Shown here one piece after another: positions 42,588 to 52,608 of a stretch of DNA of 64,000 nucleotides. The DNA comes from an uncultured Flavobacteriales bacterium (GTDB taxonomy: Bacteria; Bacteroidota; Bacteroidia; Flavobacteriales; JBLHRE01). Location of the stretch: assembly GCA_937139155.1 (NCBI GenBank), contig CAKZPI010000034.1, forward strand, positions 124,001-188,000. Reading direction: 5' to 3'. Under the pieces are notes generated by a model. That model made no database searches, was not told where the DNA came from, and saw nothing but the letters and a program-made list of their open reading frames with translations. The translations under genes were made by a program, and so were the position numbers. The first letter of the stretch is position 1. Every line of letters begins with the position of its first letter.

Positions 42588-43550
42588 CTACTCCTTTGAT
42601 AACATCAACCTGATTGGCTTACCGAAGACATAAGTTACTGTCAAAAGTAGCAACACCATTATCGACCAATGACCAGAGTATTCGTGGTTGATAATTAGGA
42701 TAGAAAAAAAAGAAATTAATATTTGCACTACACCATAACCAGTTGAAATAGAGATATGGGATAGCCCTTTATCATTTGCCAAAACTTGATAAAAATGGCT
42801 TCGGTGGGGCTTAAAAATATTCTCCTTTCTAAATAATCGATAAATAATAGTTAATACCGTATCAACCCCGTAAACACTAACAAATAAAATATATTCCCAT
42901 TTTTCAGTCTTTAGAATTAATGAAAACACCAAATAACCGAGGACCAAAGCCATACTTACGCTACCTACATCGCCCGCAAATGTTTTAGCCTTTTTTCTTG
43001 CATTGAAAAAAGCGAAAACCAATATGGATATACCTAAAACATACAGAAGAGAGTCAGGAAACAAGGCAATTCCTTGATAATTTAAATACCATATAGGAAC
43101 CAAAACGGAAAAGGAATAAAACGCAGTAATTCCATTTATTCCATCCATGAAATTAAAGGCATTGAGCCAGCCAATGAAGACGATAAATGCAGGAATTAAC
43201 CAAAACCAATTGAAAATAAAGAAATCCAGTTGAAGAAGAACTAGTGATACAGCAATTAGGTGAACAACAAGCCTTGTTGTTGGGTTTAAGTCAAAAATAT
43301 CATCCAAGAAGCTAATCACAGCTATAATAACCACACCCACAGTGAGGTACGGTAGTTGAAGCCCAAACAAACAAAACCAAAGAATAATAGCCATTGGAAA
43401 GACTATGCCCCCACCCCTGATTGTCACGGTCTTGTGTGAACTACGTTCATTTGGTTCATCGAAAATTTGAAATCTATTAGCAAGCCAAAAGTAAACAGGC
43501 ATTAAAAAAAATAGACAAACGGAAGTAAGTAAGTACAAAACTATCGTCAT
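42588..43550 (-). CDS. Initiating sugar-1-phosphate transferase, WecA/WbpL family
   Basis: This family attaches the first sugar phosphate to undecaprenyl phosphate. The 320-residue polytopic protein has about ten membrane segments. Family motifs are present: ERSSHKTVTIRGGGIVF near the N-terminus, the catalytic SFLDDIFDLNPTTR, NAFNFMDGINGI, FAGDVGSVS and the terminal HRSHFYQVL. Sequence cannot tell whether the sugar is GlcNAc, FucNAc or QuiNAc, but a 6-deoxy sugar would match the dehydratase at 36338. It is the last gene of the long minus-strand polysaccharide run. Confidence 0.93.
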   Translation of the reverse strand: MTIVLYLLTSVCLFFLMPVYFWLANRFQIFDEPNERSSHKTVTIRGGGIVFPMAIILWFCLFGLQLPYLTVGVVIIAVISFLDDIFDLNPTTRLVVHLIAVSLVLLQLDFFIFNWFWLIPAFIVFIGWLNAFNFMDGINGITAFYSFSVLVPIWYLNYQGIALFPDSLLYVLGISILVFAFFNARKKAKTFAGDVGSVSMALVLGYLVFSLILKTEKWEYILFVSVYGVDTVLTIIYRLFRKENIFKPHRSHFYQVLANDKGLSHISISTGYGVVQILISFFSILIINHEYSGHWSIMVLLLLTVTYVFGKPIRLMLSKE

Positions 43551-43573
43551 CGACTAGGGCTATTTTAAGTGAT

Positions 43574-44800
43574 TTAAGTACTAGACCCTTCTACCTTTTT
43601 GAGAACGGCATGATATTTATTAGAAATACTTTGATACGTCTGATTTTTTAAAACAAAATCTCTCCCAGATTTTCCTAGTCTTTCATTTGCCTCAAGAGGG
43701 AGCTGTGAGGCCTTCAAAACTGCCGCGGCAATGGCCTTAGGGTTCTCGGCTGGGACTTGAAAACCACATCCTGCAAGAGTGACTGGATCATCCTTAATGT
43801 TGGAAGCTGAAATAATCGGTTTCCCAGCCAGCATATAATCATTGTACTTGTTCGCTGAGACGCCGTACTCATAAAGTCTTTTATTTCGCCATGAAATTAT
43901 TGTTACATCCGCTTTGCTTAGAATAAAATGTAGATTTTCCTTTGCGACTTTTGGGTAAAAAAGGATATTATTCAAACCTTCCGCTTGTTTCACGAGATTT
44001 TCCTTTTCAGGTCCATCTCCTATTATTATGAACCTAACCCTTGTATGTGATTGTAAAATATCAGCAGCCTCAACAATAAACTCCATGGCATTTGCAATAC
44101 CCAAAGCTCCAGTGTAAAGGATATTGAAAAATGCTGGATCTAAATTGAGCGTTTCTCCTTGAGGTGGAGCACTGGAAATACTTGAATTGCAGCCATTAGG
44201 AATCCAGTGTACAGGCTTTGCAAAGCCCAAAACATTTTCAACATGTTTATTGAAACCTGGCAAAACGGAAACCAATTGGTCTGAATTTCTATAGGCATAT
44301 TTTTCAACCATGCCCATAAAAACAATAACTGGATTATACCTTGAGTAGCCCCCTAATTCCATAGGGGTTAATGGCCATATATCCCTTATCTCAAGAATCA
44401 CCTTTGACTTAAATCTCCTTTTTAAATACAGGGCATGGAAAATTGGGAAAATTGACATAGAGGAAACCAAAACGACATTAGGAGGGTTCCCTTGATCAAT
44501 CGGAAGTTTAAAAAGCTTAACCAAAAATTCGAACCAGGATAAGAAACGACCTAGAAAGCTTTCGCCACGATAAGACCTCAATCTAACCCATACCATTTCT
44601 CCACCTTTAATTCTTTCTGTGTTAAACAGTTTTGGTGTAGATGGATAGGATAAGAATAAGTGATTAAAGCCGCCAGACACAATTGTCACTTCATAACCCT
44701 TTTCCTTTAAATATGGTGCCATATAAAAAAACCTCTCCCCCGCACCTGAGGAGTATTTAGGTGTACTAGCATACTGGTTTAAGACCAATAACTTTTTCAT
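43574..44800 (-). CDS. Glycosyltransferase family 4, WbuB-like
   Basis: A GT-B enzyme of 408 residues. The N-terminal domain begins MKKLLVLNQYASTPKYSSGAG, the WbuB/WcaI-like opening. The donor-binding C-terminal half has FNILYTGALGIANAMEFIVEAA and the EX7E-like region around YEYGVSANKYNDYMLAGKPI. WbuB proteins transfer an L-FucNAc-type sugar to the lipid-linked first sugar, so it may act second. The start overlaps the stop of the deacetylase-like gene by 4 nt. Confidence 0.88.
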   Translation of the reverse strand: MKKLLVLNQYASTPKYSSGAGERFFYMAPYLKEKGYEVTIVSGGFNHLFLSYPSTPKLFNTERIKGGEMVWVRLRSYRGESFLGRFLSWFEFLVKLFKLPIDQGNPPNVVLVSSMSIFPIFHALYLKRRFKSKVILEIRDIWPLTPMELGGYSRYNPVIVFMGMVEKYAYRNSDQLVSVLPGFNKHVENVLGFAKPVHWIPNGCNSSISSAPPQGETLNLDPAFFNILYTGALGIANAMEFIVEAADILQSHTRVRFIIIGDGPEKENLVKQAEGLNNILFYPKVAKENLHFILSKADVTIISWRNKRLYEYGVSANKYNDYMLAGKPIISASNIKDDPVTLAGCGFQVPAENPKAIAAAVLKASQLPLEANERLGKSGRDFVLKNQTYQSISNKYHAVLKKVEGSST

Positions 44801-45603
44801 TTCTGAACACCCGAATTTAACTCATTCAAAGCCCCTTGAAAGGTGATAAATTCATATTTGTTTTGAGTCAAGTGGTCAACCATAAACTCAAACCATGCTC
44901 GAACCGTTGGATAAGCATTTGATAGATAAACGTCATGGACGTTAATCACAAAATAGGGAAGGTTTAAACGATTTGCTTCGTTAAGATAGGTTAGTGTTTT
45001 GGCCTTCCAATCCTTCAAAGAGTGGTTAAACTGGAAGTTGTCAATGAAGCTTGCATCCATAATGCTTATTGGGAACTCCCAAAGTTTACCAAATTGAAAT
45101 GGGGGTTTTAATCCTTGAACCGACGAATCATAGAGATAGCCCAACTTTTCGAATGCATCAAAGGAATAGCCCGTCAGCCGTAAGTAGTGCATTCTAATCC
45201 CAAAAGCCTTAATACCGGTTAAACTGCTAAACATGTTGGACTCAACTTCCATTTTTCCAAAATTTTTTGCCTCAATCCCATGAACCCCTACCTCATGCCC
45301 TAGATTATGAAGTTGATTCATTAGGGGCCTAGCTTTTTCAGGATTATATGACAGCCCAAGTGCTTGGTCCATCCCGAAAAAAAAACTTGCCTTTATATTT
45401 TCCTGATTATAAAAATCTATCAAATAGTCTAGTTGATGCATCCGGCCGAAGGTTTTAAATCTATGGCGAAACAAGGAGGGGTTAAGCCTCCCTCGAAGTG
45501 CTCCCTTTATGTTTCTAGCCAAGAAAGCCGGCACAAATAAATCACTGAAGTAATGCTCTGACCAAAAAAGATGGTCGACATCATGTGAAAGAATTATTTT
45601 CAT
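44797..45603 (-). CDS. Polysaccharide deacetylase-like protein (NodB fold)
   Basis: The 268-residue protein shows carbohydrate esterase 4 features: the metal Asp pair in LSHDVDHLFW (about 4-13), a HEVGVHG metal-His motif (about 98-104), and late strand YFVINVHDVYL. There is no signal peptide, so it would act in the cytoplasm or not be an enzyme in the usual sense. Similar proteins are frequent in Bacteroidota capsule loci. It overlaps the WbuB-like gene by 4 nt. Confidence 0.78.
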   Translation of the reverse strand: MKIILSHDVDHLFWSEHYFSDLFVPAFLARNIKGALRGRLNPSLFRHRFKTFGRMHQLDYLIDFYNQENIKASFFFGMDQALGLSYNPEKARPLMNQLHNLGHEVGVHGIEAKNFGKMEVESNMFSSLTGIKAFGIRMHYLRLTGYSFDAFEKLGYLYDSSVQGLKPPFQFGKLWEFPISIMDASFIDNFQFNHSLKDWKAKTLTYLNEANRLNLPYFVINVHDVYLSNAYPTVRAWFEFMVDHLTQNKYEFITFQGALNELNSGVQK

Positions 45604-45623
45604 GTAATTATCGCTCTCTCATA

Positions 45624-46727
45624 TCATGCCAACTCTAGGAGATCTTCCTTATAAAGCTTAACAAAACTCTTACTGGCAAGATCCCAGTTGTATTTTTCCC
45701 TTACCAAATTATAGCCAACAATGGATTGGGCTTTCAACAGATCCGGGTTATTTAGGTAAACCTCAATTTTGCTTGCGATCTCCTCTATATTCAATGGATC
45801 AGTTGTATCCCCAACATTATTATCATCAACAAATACTTTTAAATTCGGGAAGTCAGAGGTTAGAATGGGCAGCCCGTTACCCAAGTATTCAAAAATTTTT
45901 ACAATTCCCTCACCAGTACAATAGGTGAAATTAATGGATGGCTCATACAAGGCCACGCCAAGGCTCCCTTTTTTCAAATAGGAACCTACTTCAGCCCAGT
46001 CAACCTTTCCGTGATAATCGATGTACGATTTTGACCTTATAAGTTTTAACAAATTTTCATCTTTGCACGGTCCAATAAGGCTAAGTCTAAACGCTCCCTT
46101 AACCTTATCTAGGGCTTGGATTAACCGCTCCACCCCTCGTGCCTTGTTCACCCCACCGGCATAAACAATTGTGAACGTCTCAGGCTTCTCAGGCCGGATT
46201 GAGGGTAAAAACCTTAATGGGGGATAATTCCCAAGCACAATTTTATTAGGATTTTTATACCGGTTAAAAATGTATGTGTCCGCACAGATTAAAAAGGACA
46301 GCTTATTGCACACTTGTTTTTCATACCTATCCCATAAATTTGCAATCAATCCTTTAAACGGAAGGCCAGTAGCTAATATTGAGCTTTTATAATCCTCATG
46401 AATGTCAAATATAACCTTCTTTCCAGCCTTCCTAAGCTTACTTGCCAGGATCACCAATTCTGGATCATGTAAGTGGTAAACCCTTGCGTTTACCTCAAGG
46501 CACTTTTTATAAAGCCGGTGAATTGCTAGTACCCTTTTGAGCTTAGACTTTTCTTGTGGAATATCTAAATGAGTAAATGATGGATGATGGAACTCGACCT
46601 CAGTTGGTTTGGACAAATAGGTAATCGATAAACCTTCCTCCAGTAAAGATTTGATTTGTTTATGAAAGATTCGATCATCGTTAAAGTCGTGAGCTGAAGT
46701 AACTACACAAATATCAGGGTTATTCAT
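45624..46727 (-). CDS. Glycosyltransferase family 4
   Basis: This 367-residue GT-B protein begins with ICVVTSAHDFNDDRIFHKQ. It has VYHLHDPELV in the acceptor domain and the donor domain segments FTIVYAGGVNKARGVERLIQAL and VKIFEYLGNGLPILTSDFPN. The family is certain; donor and acceptor are not. It lies within the polysaccharide run, 27 nt after the amidotransferase gene. Confidence 0.88.
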   Translation of the reverse strand: MNNPDICVVTSAHDFNDDRIFHKQIKSLLEEGLSITYLSKPTEVEFHHPSFTHLDIPQEKSKLKRVLAIHRLYKKCLEVNARVYHLHDPELVILASKLRKAGKKVIFDIHEDYKSSILATGLPFKGLIANLWDRYEKQVCNKLSFLICADTYIFNRYKNPNKIVLGNYPPLRFLPSIRPEKPETFTIVYAGGVNKARGVERLIQALDKVKGAFRLSLIGPCKDENLLKLIRSKSYIDYHGKVDWAEVGSYLKKGSLGVALYEPSINFTYCTGEGIVKIFEYLGNGLPILTSDFPNLKVFVDDNNVGDTTDPLNIEEIASKIEVYLNNPDLLKAQSIVGYNLVREKYNWDLASKSFVKLYKEDLLELA

Positions 46728-46754
46728 TGGAACGGGATAGAAATTATAATGGGA

Positions 46755-48599
46755 TTACCCCAGACTGAGGTTTTGGGATTTTATCGATAGCACAAAGCTA
46801 AGCACTCTAAACAAGCCATGGTTACTCGCCTTATTTTCATTTTTTAAGTCATCAAGTAGTGCGTTTCTATTGATAACGCCCCCTAAACTATCAACTTCAG
46901 ACTCAACAAATGGCCGAATCTTTGCTAACCATTCACCTTGTGGGGTATCAAAGCCTATTTTTTTAGTTTGCCAAATCACTTCATGTGGCATTTTATCTTC
47001 AAAAGCTTTTCGCATTATGTATTTTGTCCACCCCTTATAAACCTTCTTTTCTGGCTCAAGGCTCAATGAAAAATTAACCAATCTCTGGGCCAAATGAGGC
47101 ACTCTTGATTCAACACTGTGAAACATAGAGTTTCGATCTGCATATTTCAAAAGACGAGGAAGGATGAAACGGTGAAGTTCATCAACCTGTTTGGCCTGAA
47201 TACCCTTTAAAGAATAGAAATCAGCAACAGACTCTTCATCAAAGCCCAGCAAGTATTCCTTATCCACATAACGGCTGAAAGAAGCCAACTTCTTCGCTGT
47301 TACCATTCGAAAAGAATTAAAGTACAAATTACTTAGAACGGGGTAAAGCAAAGACATTTCCTGCCGTTTAATGGCCCAAAACCATTCTGAAAGCATGCTG
47401 CCAAACTTGTAGTCCATCAAATTTTGAAGTATAATCCTCTGAGCTAACCTCGGATAGCCTATGTAGAGCTCATCCCCTCCCTGCCCATCAAGCATTACCT
47501 TACAGCCTTCTCGTTTGGCCGCCTTCATAATGTTGAACTGTGCAAAAATGGATAAAGACCCAAAGGGCTCTTCCATATAATTAATTAAGGATTGAAAATC
47601 TTCCAGAAAATTATCACTTGTGAATTGGACCGGTTTCCAATCAAGACCAGATTTCTTGGCAATTTGTGAGGCAAATTCAGATTCATCATGCTCAAAGCCA
47701 GGTGCCACGTACGTCAAAGCCTTAATGTCACTTTTTGCTTTTTGCAATTCACCAACTGCAATGGCGATAATTCCTGAATCAATCCCACCTGATAAACTTG
47801 TGCCTACTTGAACATCGGAACGTAACTGCCTATTGACGGCATCAGAAAAAAGCTCCCGGTAACCTTCAGGGGTATTAGGGAAGTCAACTTGCTCCGCCTT
47901 ATTGGGGTGAAAATATCTAGAAATAGATGTCTTGAACGTATTGAGGTCTAGGGTTAAGGTGTGGCCAGGTTTCAGTTGATTCACCCCATCGAAAAACGTT
48001 TCATCTGAAAAATCACTTAAGCCAAACAATAGAAAAGTGGCGGCTTGCCGGTTGTTCACCTTATTCACCGAGGGCACTGCATTTCGAATTACCTTCGGTT
48101 CTGAAGAGAACATAAGACCTTCCTCACTTAGATAATAATAAAAGGGTTTGATGCCCATATGGTCACGAAAAAAGTGAACCATTTGTGCTTTTTTATCATA
48201 TATAGCCCCTGCAAACATCCCTTCGAAATGATTCACCATTTCAAGACCATATTGTTGATACGCCTTCAATAAGACCTCCGTGTCAGAGGAAGTTCTATAT
48301 TTTCCTGACCCAATTTGATCCTTAAGTTCCAGGTAGTTATATATTTCTCCATTGAAAACCAGAACTATTTCCTCATCATCGGAATAAAACGGTTGATTGG
48401 CTGTATCACTTAGGTCAATGATTGATAACCTGGTATGCACAAATTCAATACCTGTATTCCCAGAGCTAAACGAGGCACTCCCAAAGGAATCCGGCCCCCT
48501 TCTACCCAATAAGGAGGAGGACATATTCACAAAAGACGCTCTGTGATTTGGAGTCAATAACCCACCTCTAAAATCTATATAACCAGCTATTCCGCACAT
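46755..48599 (-). CDS. AsnB-like glutamine-dependent amidotransferase
   Basis: The 614-residue protein has a complete class II glutaminase domain beginning MCGIAGYIDF (nucleophile Cys2), with RLSIIDLSDTANQPF and FNGEIYNYLEL. The synthetase domain has the pyrophosphate loop SLSGGIDSGIIA and DGQGGDELYIGY. It is thus of normal AsnB form, unlike the shortened homologue at 40131. In surface-polysaccharide loci such proteins (WbpS type) amidate uronic acids; given the WbpB-like and C5-epimerase-like genes here, that role is likely but not proven. It overlaps the downstream GT4 gene's end by 13 nt. Confidence 0.9.
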   Translation of the reverse strand: MCGIAGYIDFRGGLLTPNHRASFVNMSSSLLGRRGPDSFGSASFSSGNTGIEFVHTRLSIIDLSDTANQPFYSDDEEIVLVFNGEIYNYLELKDQIGSGKYRTSSDTEVLLKAYQQYGLEMVNHFEGMFAGAIYDKKAQMVHFFRDHMGIKPFYYYLSEEGLMFSSEPKVIRNAVPSVNKVNNRQAATFLLFGLSDFSDETFFDGVNQLKPGHTLTLDLNTFKTSISRYFHPNKAEQVDFPNTPEGYRELFSDAVNRQLRSDVQVGTSLSGGIDSGIIAIAVGELQKAKSDIKALTYVAPGFEHDESEFASQIAKKSGLDWKPVQFTSDNFLEDFQSLINYMEEPFGSLSIFAQFNIMKAAKREGCKVMLDGQGGDELYIGYPRLAQRIILQNLMDYKFGSMLSEWFWAIKRQEMSLLYPVLSNLYFNSFRMVTAKKLASFSRYVDKEYLLGFDEESVADFYSLKGIQAKQVDELHRFILPRLLKYADRNSMFHSVESRVPHLAQRLVNFSLSLEPEKKVYKGWTKYIMRKAFEDKMPHEVIWQTKKIGFDTPQGEWLAKIRPFVESEVDSLGGVINRNALLDDLKNENKASNHGLFRVLSFVLSIKSQNLSLG

Positions 48600-49750
48600 A
48601 CTTCCTTGAAAAAATTAAAATAAGCTCCACCAAAGTTTTCGGCATTAAAGTTTTGCCTCACATGATTTCGGGCAGAGGAGGATAATTCATGATATAAATT
48701 CGCATTCTGACTAATGGCGAGGATTGTTTCCGACAAATGCTTTGTATCACCAGCTTCAAAAAGTAGGCCTGTTTTACCATCCACTACACTTTCTGGTATC
48801 CCTCCAACCTTTGAGCCTATAACCGGTTTACCGCAGGCTTGAGCTTCAACAGAAACATTTGGAAGCCCATCTTGAAGGCTGGGAACAAGAACTACTTGGC
48901 AAGCTTGATAGGCCGCCAAAACCTCATCTTTTGTTAATGGGCCCATGGCCTTGAAATTTTGAAGATTTTCCAAAGGAGTTATGTCATAAATAACATCCTC
49001 TACCGCATCTACCCCACCAAACCACAGTTGAATTGCATCAACTTTTCCTGCCCGTGATAATTCACTCCAAGCCTTCAATAAATCAATTCCTCCTTTGAGG
49101 TTTCGACCTTCTCCAACATGATAATTCGCCAAGCCCCCAATAAAAAGAAAAGTAAACAACTCTTTCCTTGCGCCATTAGCAGAAAACCTTTGAAGGTTTA
49201 CACCTCGGTAAATAGTTTTTAATGCGCCTTGAAAATTCGGATAATAGGTTAAAAAGAGCTCCTTTAACATTTGGCTGTTAAAACTGGCCCCATCCAATTG
49301 CTCCTCCCAGCCCCTTATCCAGGGTTTTTTACGATGCTCCTTAAGCTCACTAACAAGGTCTGTTCCAATAAACTGGGTCGTTAACTTCCAAGGATATCCT
49401 TTCTTTATTTTGCTAAACCATACTCCAATCTCGCCTTGAACACAGTGTACAAGGTCAGCTTTTGATAGTTCTTTATGGAGGGATTTTTTAATCCAAAAAG
49501 CATACAGCTGAAAATGAAGCCAAGACCAATTTTTATGAAGAGAAGGTATTGTGGGTACGCTAACCACAATGTATTTATACCCTTCAAAACTTTTTCGATC
49601 GATTAATTTTCGGCCCGGCTTGAAATACCTAAAATGAACAACGGTTAAATCAACTTCCCGAGCTAAATATTCAGCAGCCACTTGGTTAAAGACCCCGCTT
49701 TGCGGGTTGTATTCTGTTGGAAACCCACCAACGGGCATTAATACCTTCAT
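48587..49750 (-). CDS. Glycosyltransferase family 4
   Basis: A GT-B enzyme of 387 residues. The start at 49750 (MKVLMPVGGFPTEYNPQSG) is the normal family opening and overlaps the C5-epimerase-like gene by 4 nt; a longer frame to 49798 adds no similarity. The donor domain shows FLFIGGLANYHVGEG, VLVPSLQDGLPNVSVEAQAC and GKPVIGSKVGGIPE, with the EX7E motif. Substrate is not known. Confidence 0.9.
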   Translation of the reverse strand: MKVLMPVGGFPTEYNPQSGVFNQVAAEYLAREVDLTVVHFRYFKPGRKLIDRKSFEGYKYIVVSVPTIPSLHKNWSWLHFQLYAFWIKKSLHKELSKADLVHCVQGEIGVWFSKIKKGYPWKLTTQFIGTDLVSELKEHRKKPWIRGWEEQLDGASFNSQMLKELFLTYYPNFQGALKTIYRGVNLQRFSANGARKELFTFLFIGGLANYHVGEGRNLKGGIDLLKAWSELSRAGKVDAIQLWFGGVDAVEDVIYDITPLENLQNFKAMGPLTKDEVLAAYQACQVVLVPSLQDGLPNVSVEAQACGKPVIGSKVGGIPESVVDGKTGLLFEAGDTKHLSETILAISQNANLYHELSSSARNHVRQNFNAENFGGAYFNFFKEVCAE

Positions 49751-50724
49751 CGATATTCTTTGAATAGTTTGCTTCGAATCATAGTAAGCATTGCCCAAAG
49801 CCGATACATTTTTTTCGTTTGGTACCTATGGAAACGCTCAGAAAACTCCAACAACGCCATGTTATTTTCAAGATTGGCTAAAATCCGTAATTCCACAATA
49901 TGGAGAATGTGGTATTTCATACTTGCTATGTAAGGCTTTTTTGATCCATCCGCAGTAACATGATAGTTGCTCCAGAAACCCCGGTCAAATTTTGGCATCA
50001 TGGCAAGGGTACCATTAACCACCTTTAATTTAAGATTCAACAATTCGCCCGTAAGTTTTGCATACTCGCAAATCCCAAGAACCCCAAAAAGCGCTCCGTT
50101 AAGCGTATGCTTCAATGGTTCGAATGGATATTCTTCTAGCCAGATTTCGTTCTTAGAGAGCAGTGAAGCAACTCCTCCTTGTTTATAAGAAATCTCATAA
50201 GAAGGAAACATTTTTCTGGCTGCCACAATCCATTTTTCCTCATCAAGCAATTGAAACAATCGAATAAACAAGCATGCGGCCTGACCTTGATCCATGGCAG
50301 AGGAGGCTCCTATATGGGCTTTGCTTTGTGGGTCATACCCTTTCAAAACAAATCCATCATTTATCTTTACGGCCGTTCTAAGGATGTATTCGCCTTGAAT
50401 AATGGCCTTTTCAAGAAAAACCTCCTGCCCTGTGCGAATAAACCCTTGGATGTTTGCAATGCCAAAAGCGAGAATCATGGAGTTGGAGTATACCCAACTC
50501 CCTCCAATCCATTGAACTGGCACTCCTTGGTCATCAAAATTCCTAAAATGAATACCAGAGAGGAGGCTGTAAAAATCAATCGGATAATCCCAACATTTCT
50601 CCCTGTACTTTTCTAAAACTTCATCCGAAACAGATGGTTTAAAATACGCCTCTTCTTTTTGGAAGTAAAGCCATCCCTTTTGGAGCAATTCCACCTTTGC
50701 TTTTAGCCATTCCTTAGAGGTCAT
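49747..50724 (-). CDS. D-glucuronyl C5-epimerase-like protein
   Basis: The 325-residue protein resembles the C-terminal catalytic domain of D-glucuronyl C5-epimerase. It has alpha/alpha-barrel-like helices, MDQGQAACLFIRLFQLL (about 138-154), and the conserved WLEEYPFEPLKHTLNGALFG region with YPF/LNG, then FDRGFWSNYHV and KYHILHIVEL. C5-epimerases convert glucuronic to iduronic acid within a polymer. There is no signal peptide, so activity on cytoplasmic lipid-linked oligosaccharide would be needed. Family call is by motif memory. Confidence 0.72.
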   Translation of the reverse strand: MTSKEWLKAKVELLQKGWLYFQKEEAYFKPSVSDEVLEKYREKCWDYPIDFYSLLSGIHFRNFDDQGVPVQWIGGSWVYSNSMILAFGIANIQGFIRTGQEVFLEKAIIQGEYILRTAVKINDGFVLKGYDPQSKAHIGASSAMDQGQAACLFIRLFQLLDEEKWIVAARKMFPSYEISYKQGGVASLLSKNEIWLEEYPFEPLKHTLNGALFGVLGICEYAKLTGELLNLKLKVVNGTLAMMPKFDRGFWSNYHVTADGSKKPYIASMKYHILHIVELRILANLENNMALLEFSERFHRYQTKKMYRLWAMLTMIRSKLFKEYR

Positions 50725-50782
50725 AACGCCATTTTATAATTGATTTCATTTTAGGCTTTTGAGCCTAACCGGTTGACCTGCT

Positions 50783-51748
50783 TTAGCTCTTAAGGTTTTT
50801 TAAGGACATTAAAAGCTTTGCAGGTATGGAGTTTGTAAATTGTATACGGTGCATTAAAAATGGTTGCCCTCCCATCATTCTGTAGAAATTTGCCACACCT
50901 GGAATATTTGATCCTTCAAAATCGAAGTTCAAGCCCATGTCATTGGCTTTTTTCACAGCTAAAAATGTGGAAAGAATGTTTGACCTGTTTAATATGGGGT
51001 CAGCATGAGGCAGTGAGGCGTTAATTATATGGTAAGCTGAAATACGGTCAAACGGACAGAATGCTCCGGATAATAGCTCACCACTACCTGTTTTCAGCAC
51101 AAGTGCAAAATAACTTTCCTTGCTTAGGTTTTCCAGAATGTTTTTGAGGATGGGTAAACTTGGATTAAAGCCACTTTTAAGGCCCGTTTCTTTTTGAAGT
51201 GAAATGAGGTCATCTAAAGCCTCATCACCCTCGGTAAGCCTTAAGTCACCCTTTTCTAAACGCGTTAAAAGCTTTTTTAAATACCTTCTTTTTGATGGAT
51301 GGATTGAGGCAAGATCATAGGTTTGGTTTTCCAAGACAATATGTGATTGACTTGCTCTTACCAAGGCCCCCCTCTTGACATACTCCAAAATGTCTGAATC
51401 TTGAAGATGTATTTTCAGTTCAACAAATGGCAATCCGGAAATACAATCCAAGAGAATGGAAAGTATTTTGCCCTCGTCACTCTTTCTGTTGCTGTCTAAA
51501 ATCGGACCAAAAAAATGCGCGTAAGGTGGAATATGCCCACCATGAATCTTAAATCTTTTTGTCAGAACAAGTGGAAGAGCACCGCATATAACTCCATTTT
51601 CTTCAACCCAAAACACTTTCAATTCACCGGGTTGAGCGTAGAGAAATTCAGGTTGCTGGAAAATGCGGCCCTGAGCTTTTAAAAAAGCAATTACCTTTTC
51701 GTTGGCCTGAAGCTCTAAACCAGATAATTCTTGTGCGGTAATTTCCAA
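50783..51748 (-). CDS. GNAT/FemAB-like acyltransferase (Acetyltransf_6 type)
   Basis: The 321-residue protein has the twin-GNAT look of the Acetyltransf_6/FemAB group: a first half with VFWVEENGVICGALPLVL, then SKRRYLKKLLTRLEKG and the ALVLKTGSGELLSGAFCPFD strand pair. A GSNIPGVANFYRMMGG loop lies near the C-terminus. Such proteins add acyl or aminoacyl groups to cell-surface glycans. It is 5 nt from another GNAT-like gene. Confidence 0.75.
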   Translation of the reverse strand: MEITAQELSGLELQANEKVIAFLKAQGRIFQQPEFLYAQPGELKVFWVEENGVICGALPLVLTKRFKIHGGHIPPYAHFFGPILDSNRKSDEGKILSILLDCISGLPFVELKIHLQDSDILEYVKRGALVRASQSHIVLENQTYDLASIHPSKRRYLKKLLTRLEKGDLRLTEGDEALDDLISLQKETGLKSGFNPSLPILKNILENLSKESYFALVLKTGSGELLSGAFCPFDRISAYHIINASLPHADPILNRSNILSTFLAVKKANDMGLNFDFEGSNIPGVANFYRMMGGQPFLMHRIQFTNSIPAKLLMSLKNLKS

Positions 51749-51753
51749 TCCCC

Positions 51754-52563
51754 TTACTTATCTGTGAGGTTTCGACCCATGAATTTCGGGTATTTGATTA
51801 GGCCAGCACCTAGCCTTATGGTATAGGGAACCTTCACAACTTCAAAACCATAGCTTTCTTTATAATCATCCAAGGTTTTCCGTGAACTTTTCCCTCCATA
51901 CCACATTTCTTTTATTCCTCCTCTTTCCTTCAAACTGGTCATAATACCATGAAGAATGGCGTCAATCGGACAGTTTGAAAGGAAATCTGTATCCGATTTC
52001 ACACCGTCAACTACTACCCGCTCACCCATAACATGAAGGCAAATATATGCGATCAGTTTACCCTCGGAAAATGCGCACCAAAACTCTGTGTAAAGTGCCA
52101 CTTTCTCAATAACCTCCCACCATTCCTTTTTTTCCATGTCATAGTATTCCGGTGGAAAGCCATGCCCATTACGGATTGCCGTAGATTTTAAGATCCTAGA
52201 TATATCTTCCTTGTACTGGTGTATATCCTTAACCACCTCAACTGTGCAATTTCTCAAACCCTTTCTAATCCGCCTTCGCCTATTCCCGCTTGAGAGGTTG
52301 TCAAGACTCCATGAGTTTATTCCCTCCTCCTTCATGAGAAACGGCTGCCAATAACCAGAGGCTTGATTCATGTGTTCAACACGATGATTGTACCCAATTA
52401 TTCGTTTTGCAAAGGCCGGCTTTGCAGCACGGGGTCTAACGATTTCATACTTAACCGCAGGTTTGCAATACCCTTTTCGAGTAGTCTCCCACCATACCCC
52501 ATCATTTTCATGGAGAATGTGCCCTGCTTTAATTTTACCTTCAACGTATTCTTCTTTGGTCAT
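51754..52563 (-). CDS. GNAT/FemAB-like protein
   Basis: This 269-residue protein resembles its neighbour at 50783 in layout but not closely in sequence. Visible are a basic central helix (SGNRRRRIRKGLRNC), a FWCAFSEGKLIAYICLHVM strand pair typical of GNAT folds, and KEMWYGGKSSRKTLDDYKESYG near the end, the FemAB/GNAT C-terminal pattern. Function is likely acyl or aminoacyl transfer to a sugar. It is separated by 45 nt from the PaaK-like gene. Confidence 0.7.
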   Translation of the reverse strand: MTKEEYVEGKIKAGHILHENDGVWWETTRKGYCKPAVKYEIVRPRAAKPAFAKRIIGYNHRVEHMNQASGYWQPFLMKEEGINSWSLDNLSSGNRRRRIRKGLRNCTVEVVKDIHQYKEDISRILKSTAIRNGHGFPPEYYDMEKKEWWEVIEKVALYTEFWCAFSEGKLIAYICLHVMGERVVVDGVKSDTDFLSNCPIDAILHGIMTSLKERGGIKEMWYGGKSSRKTLDDYKESYGFEVVKVPYTIRLGAGLIKYPKFMGRNLTDK

Positions 52564-52608
52564 CTTAACCCTGTTTCAATGATTTAATGTTTTGGTACCG
52601 GTAACGCT

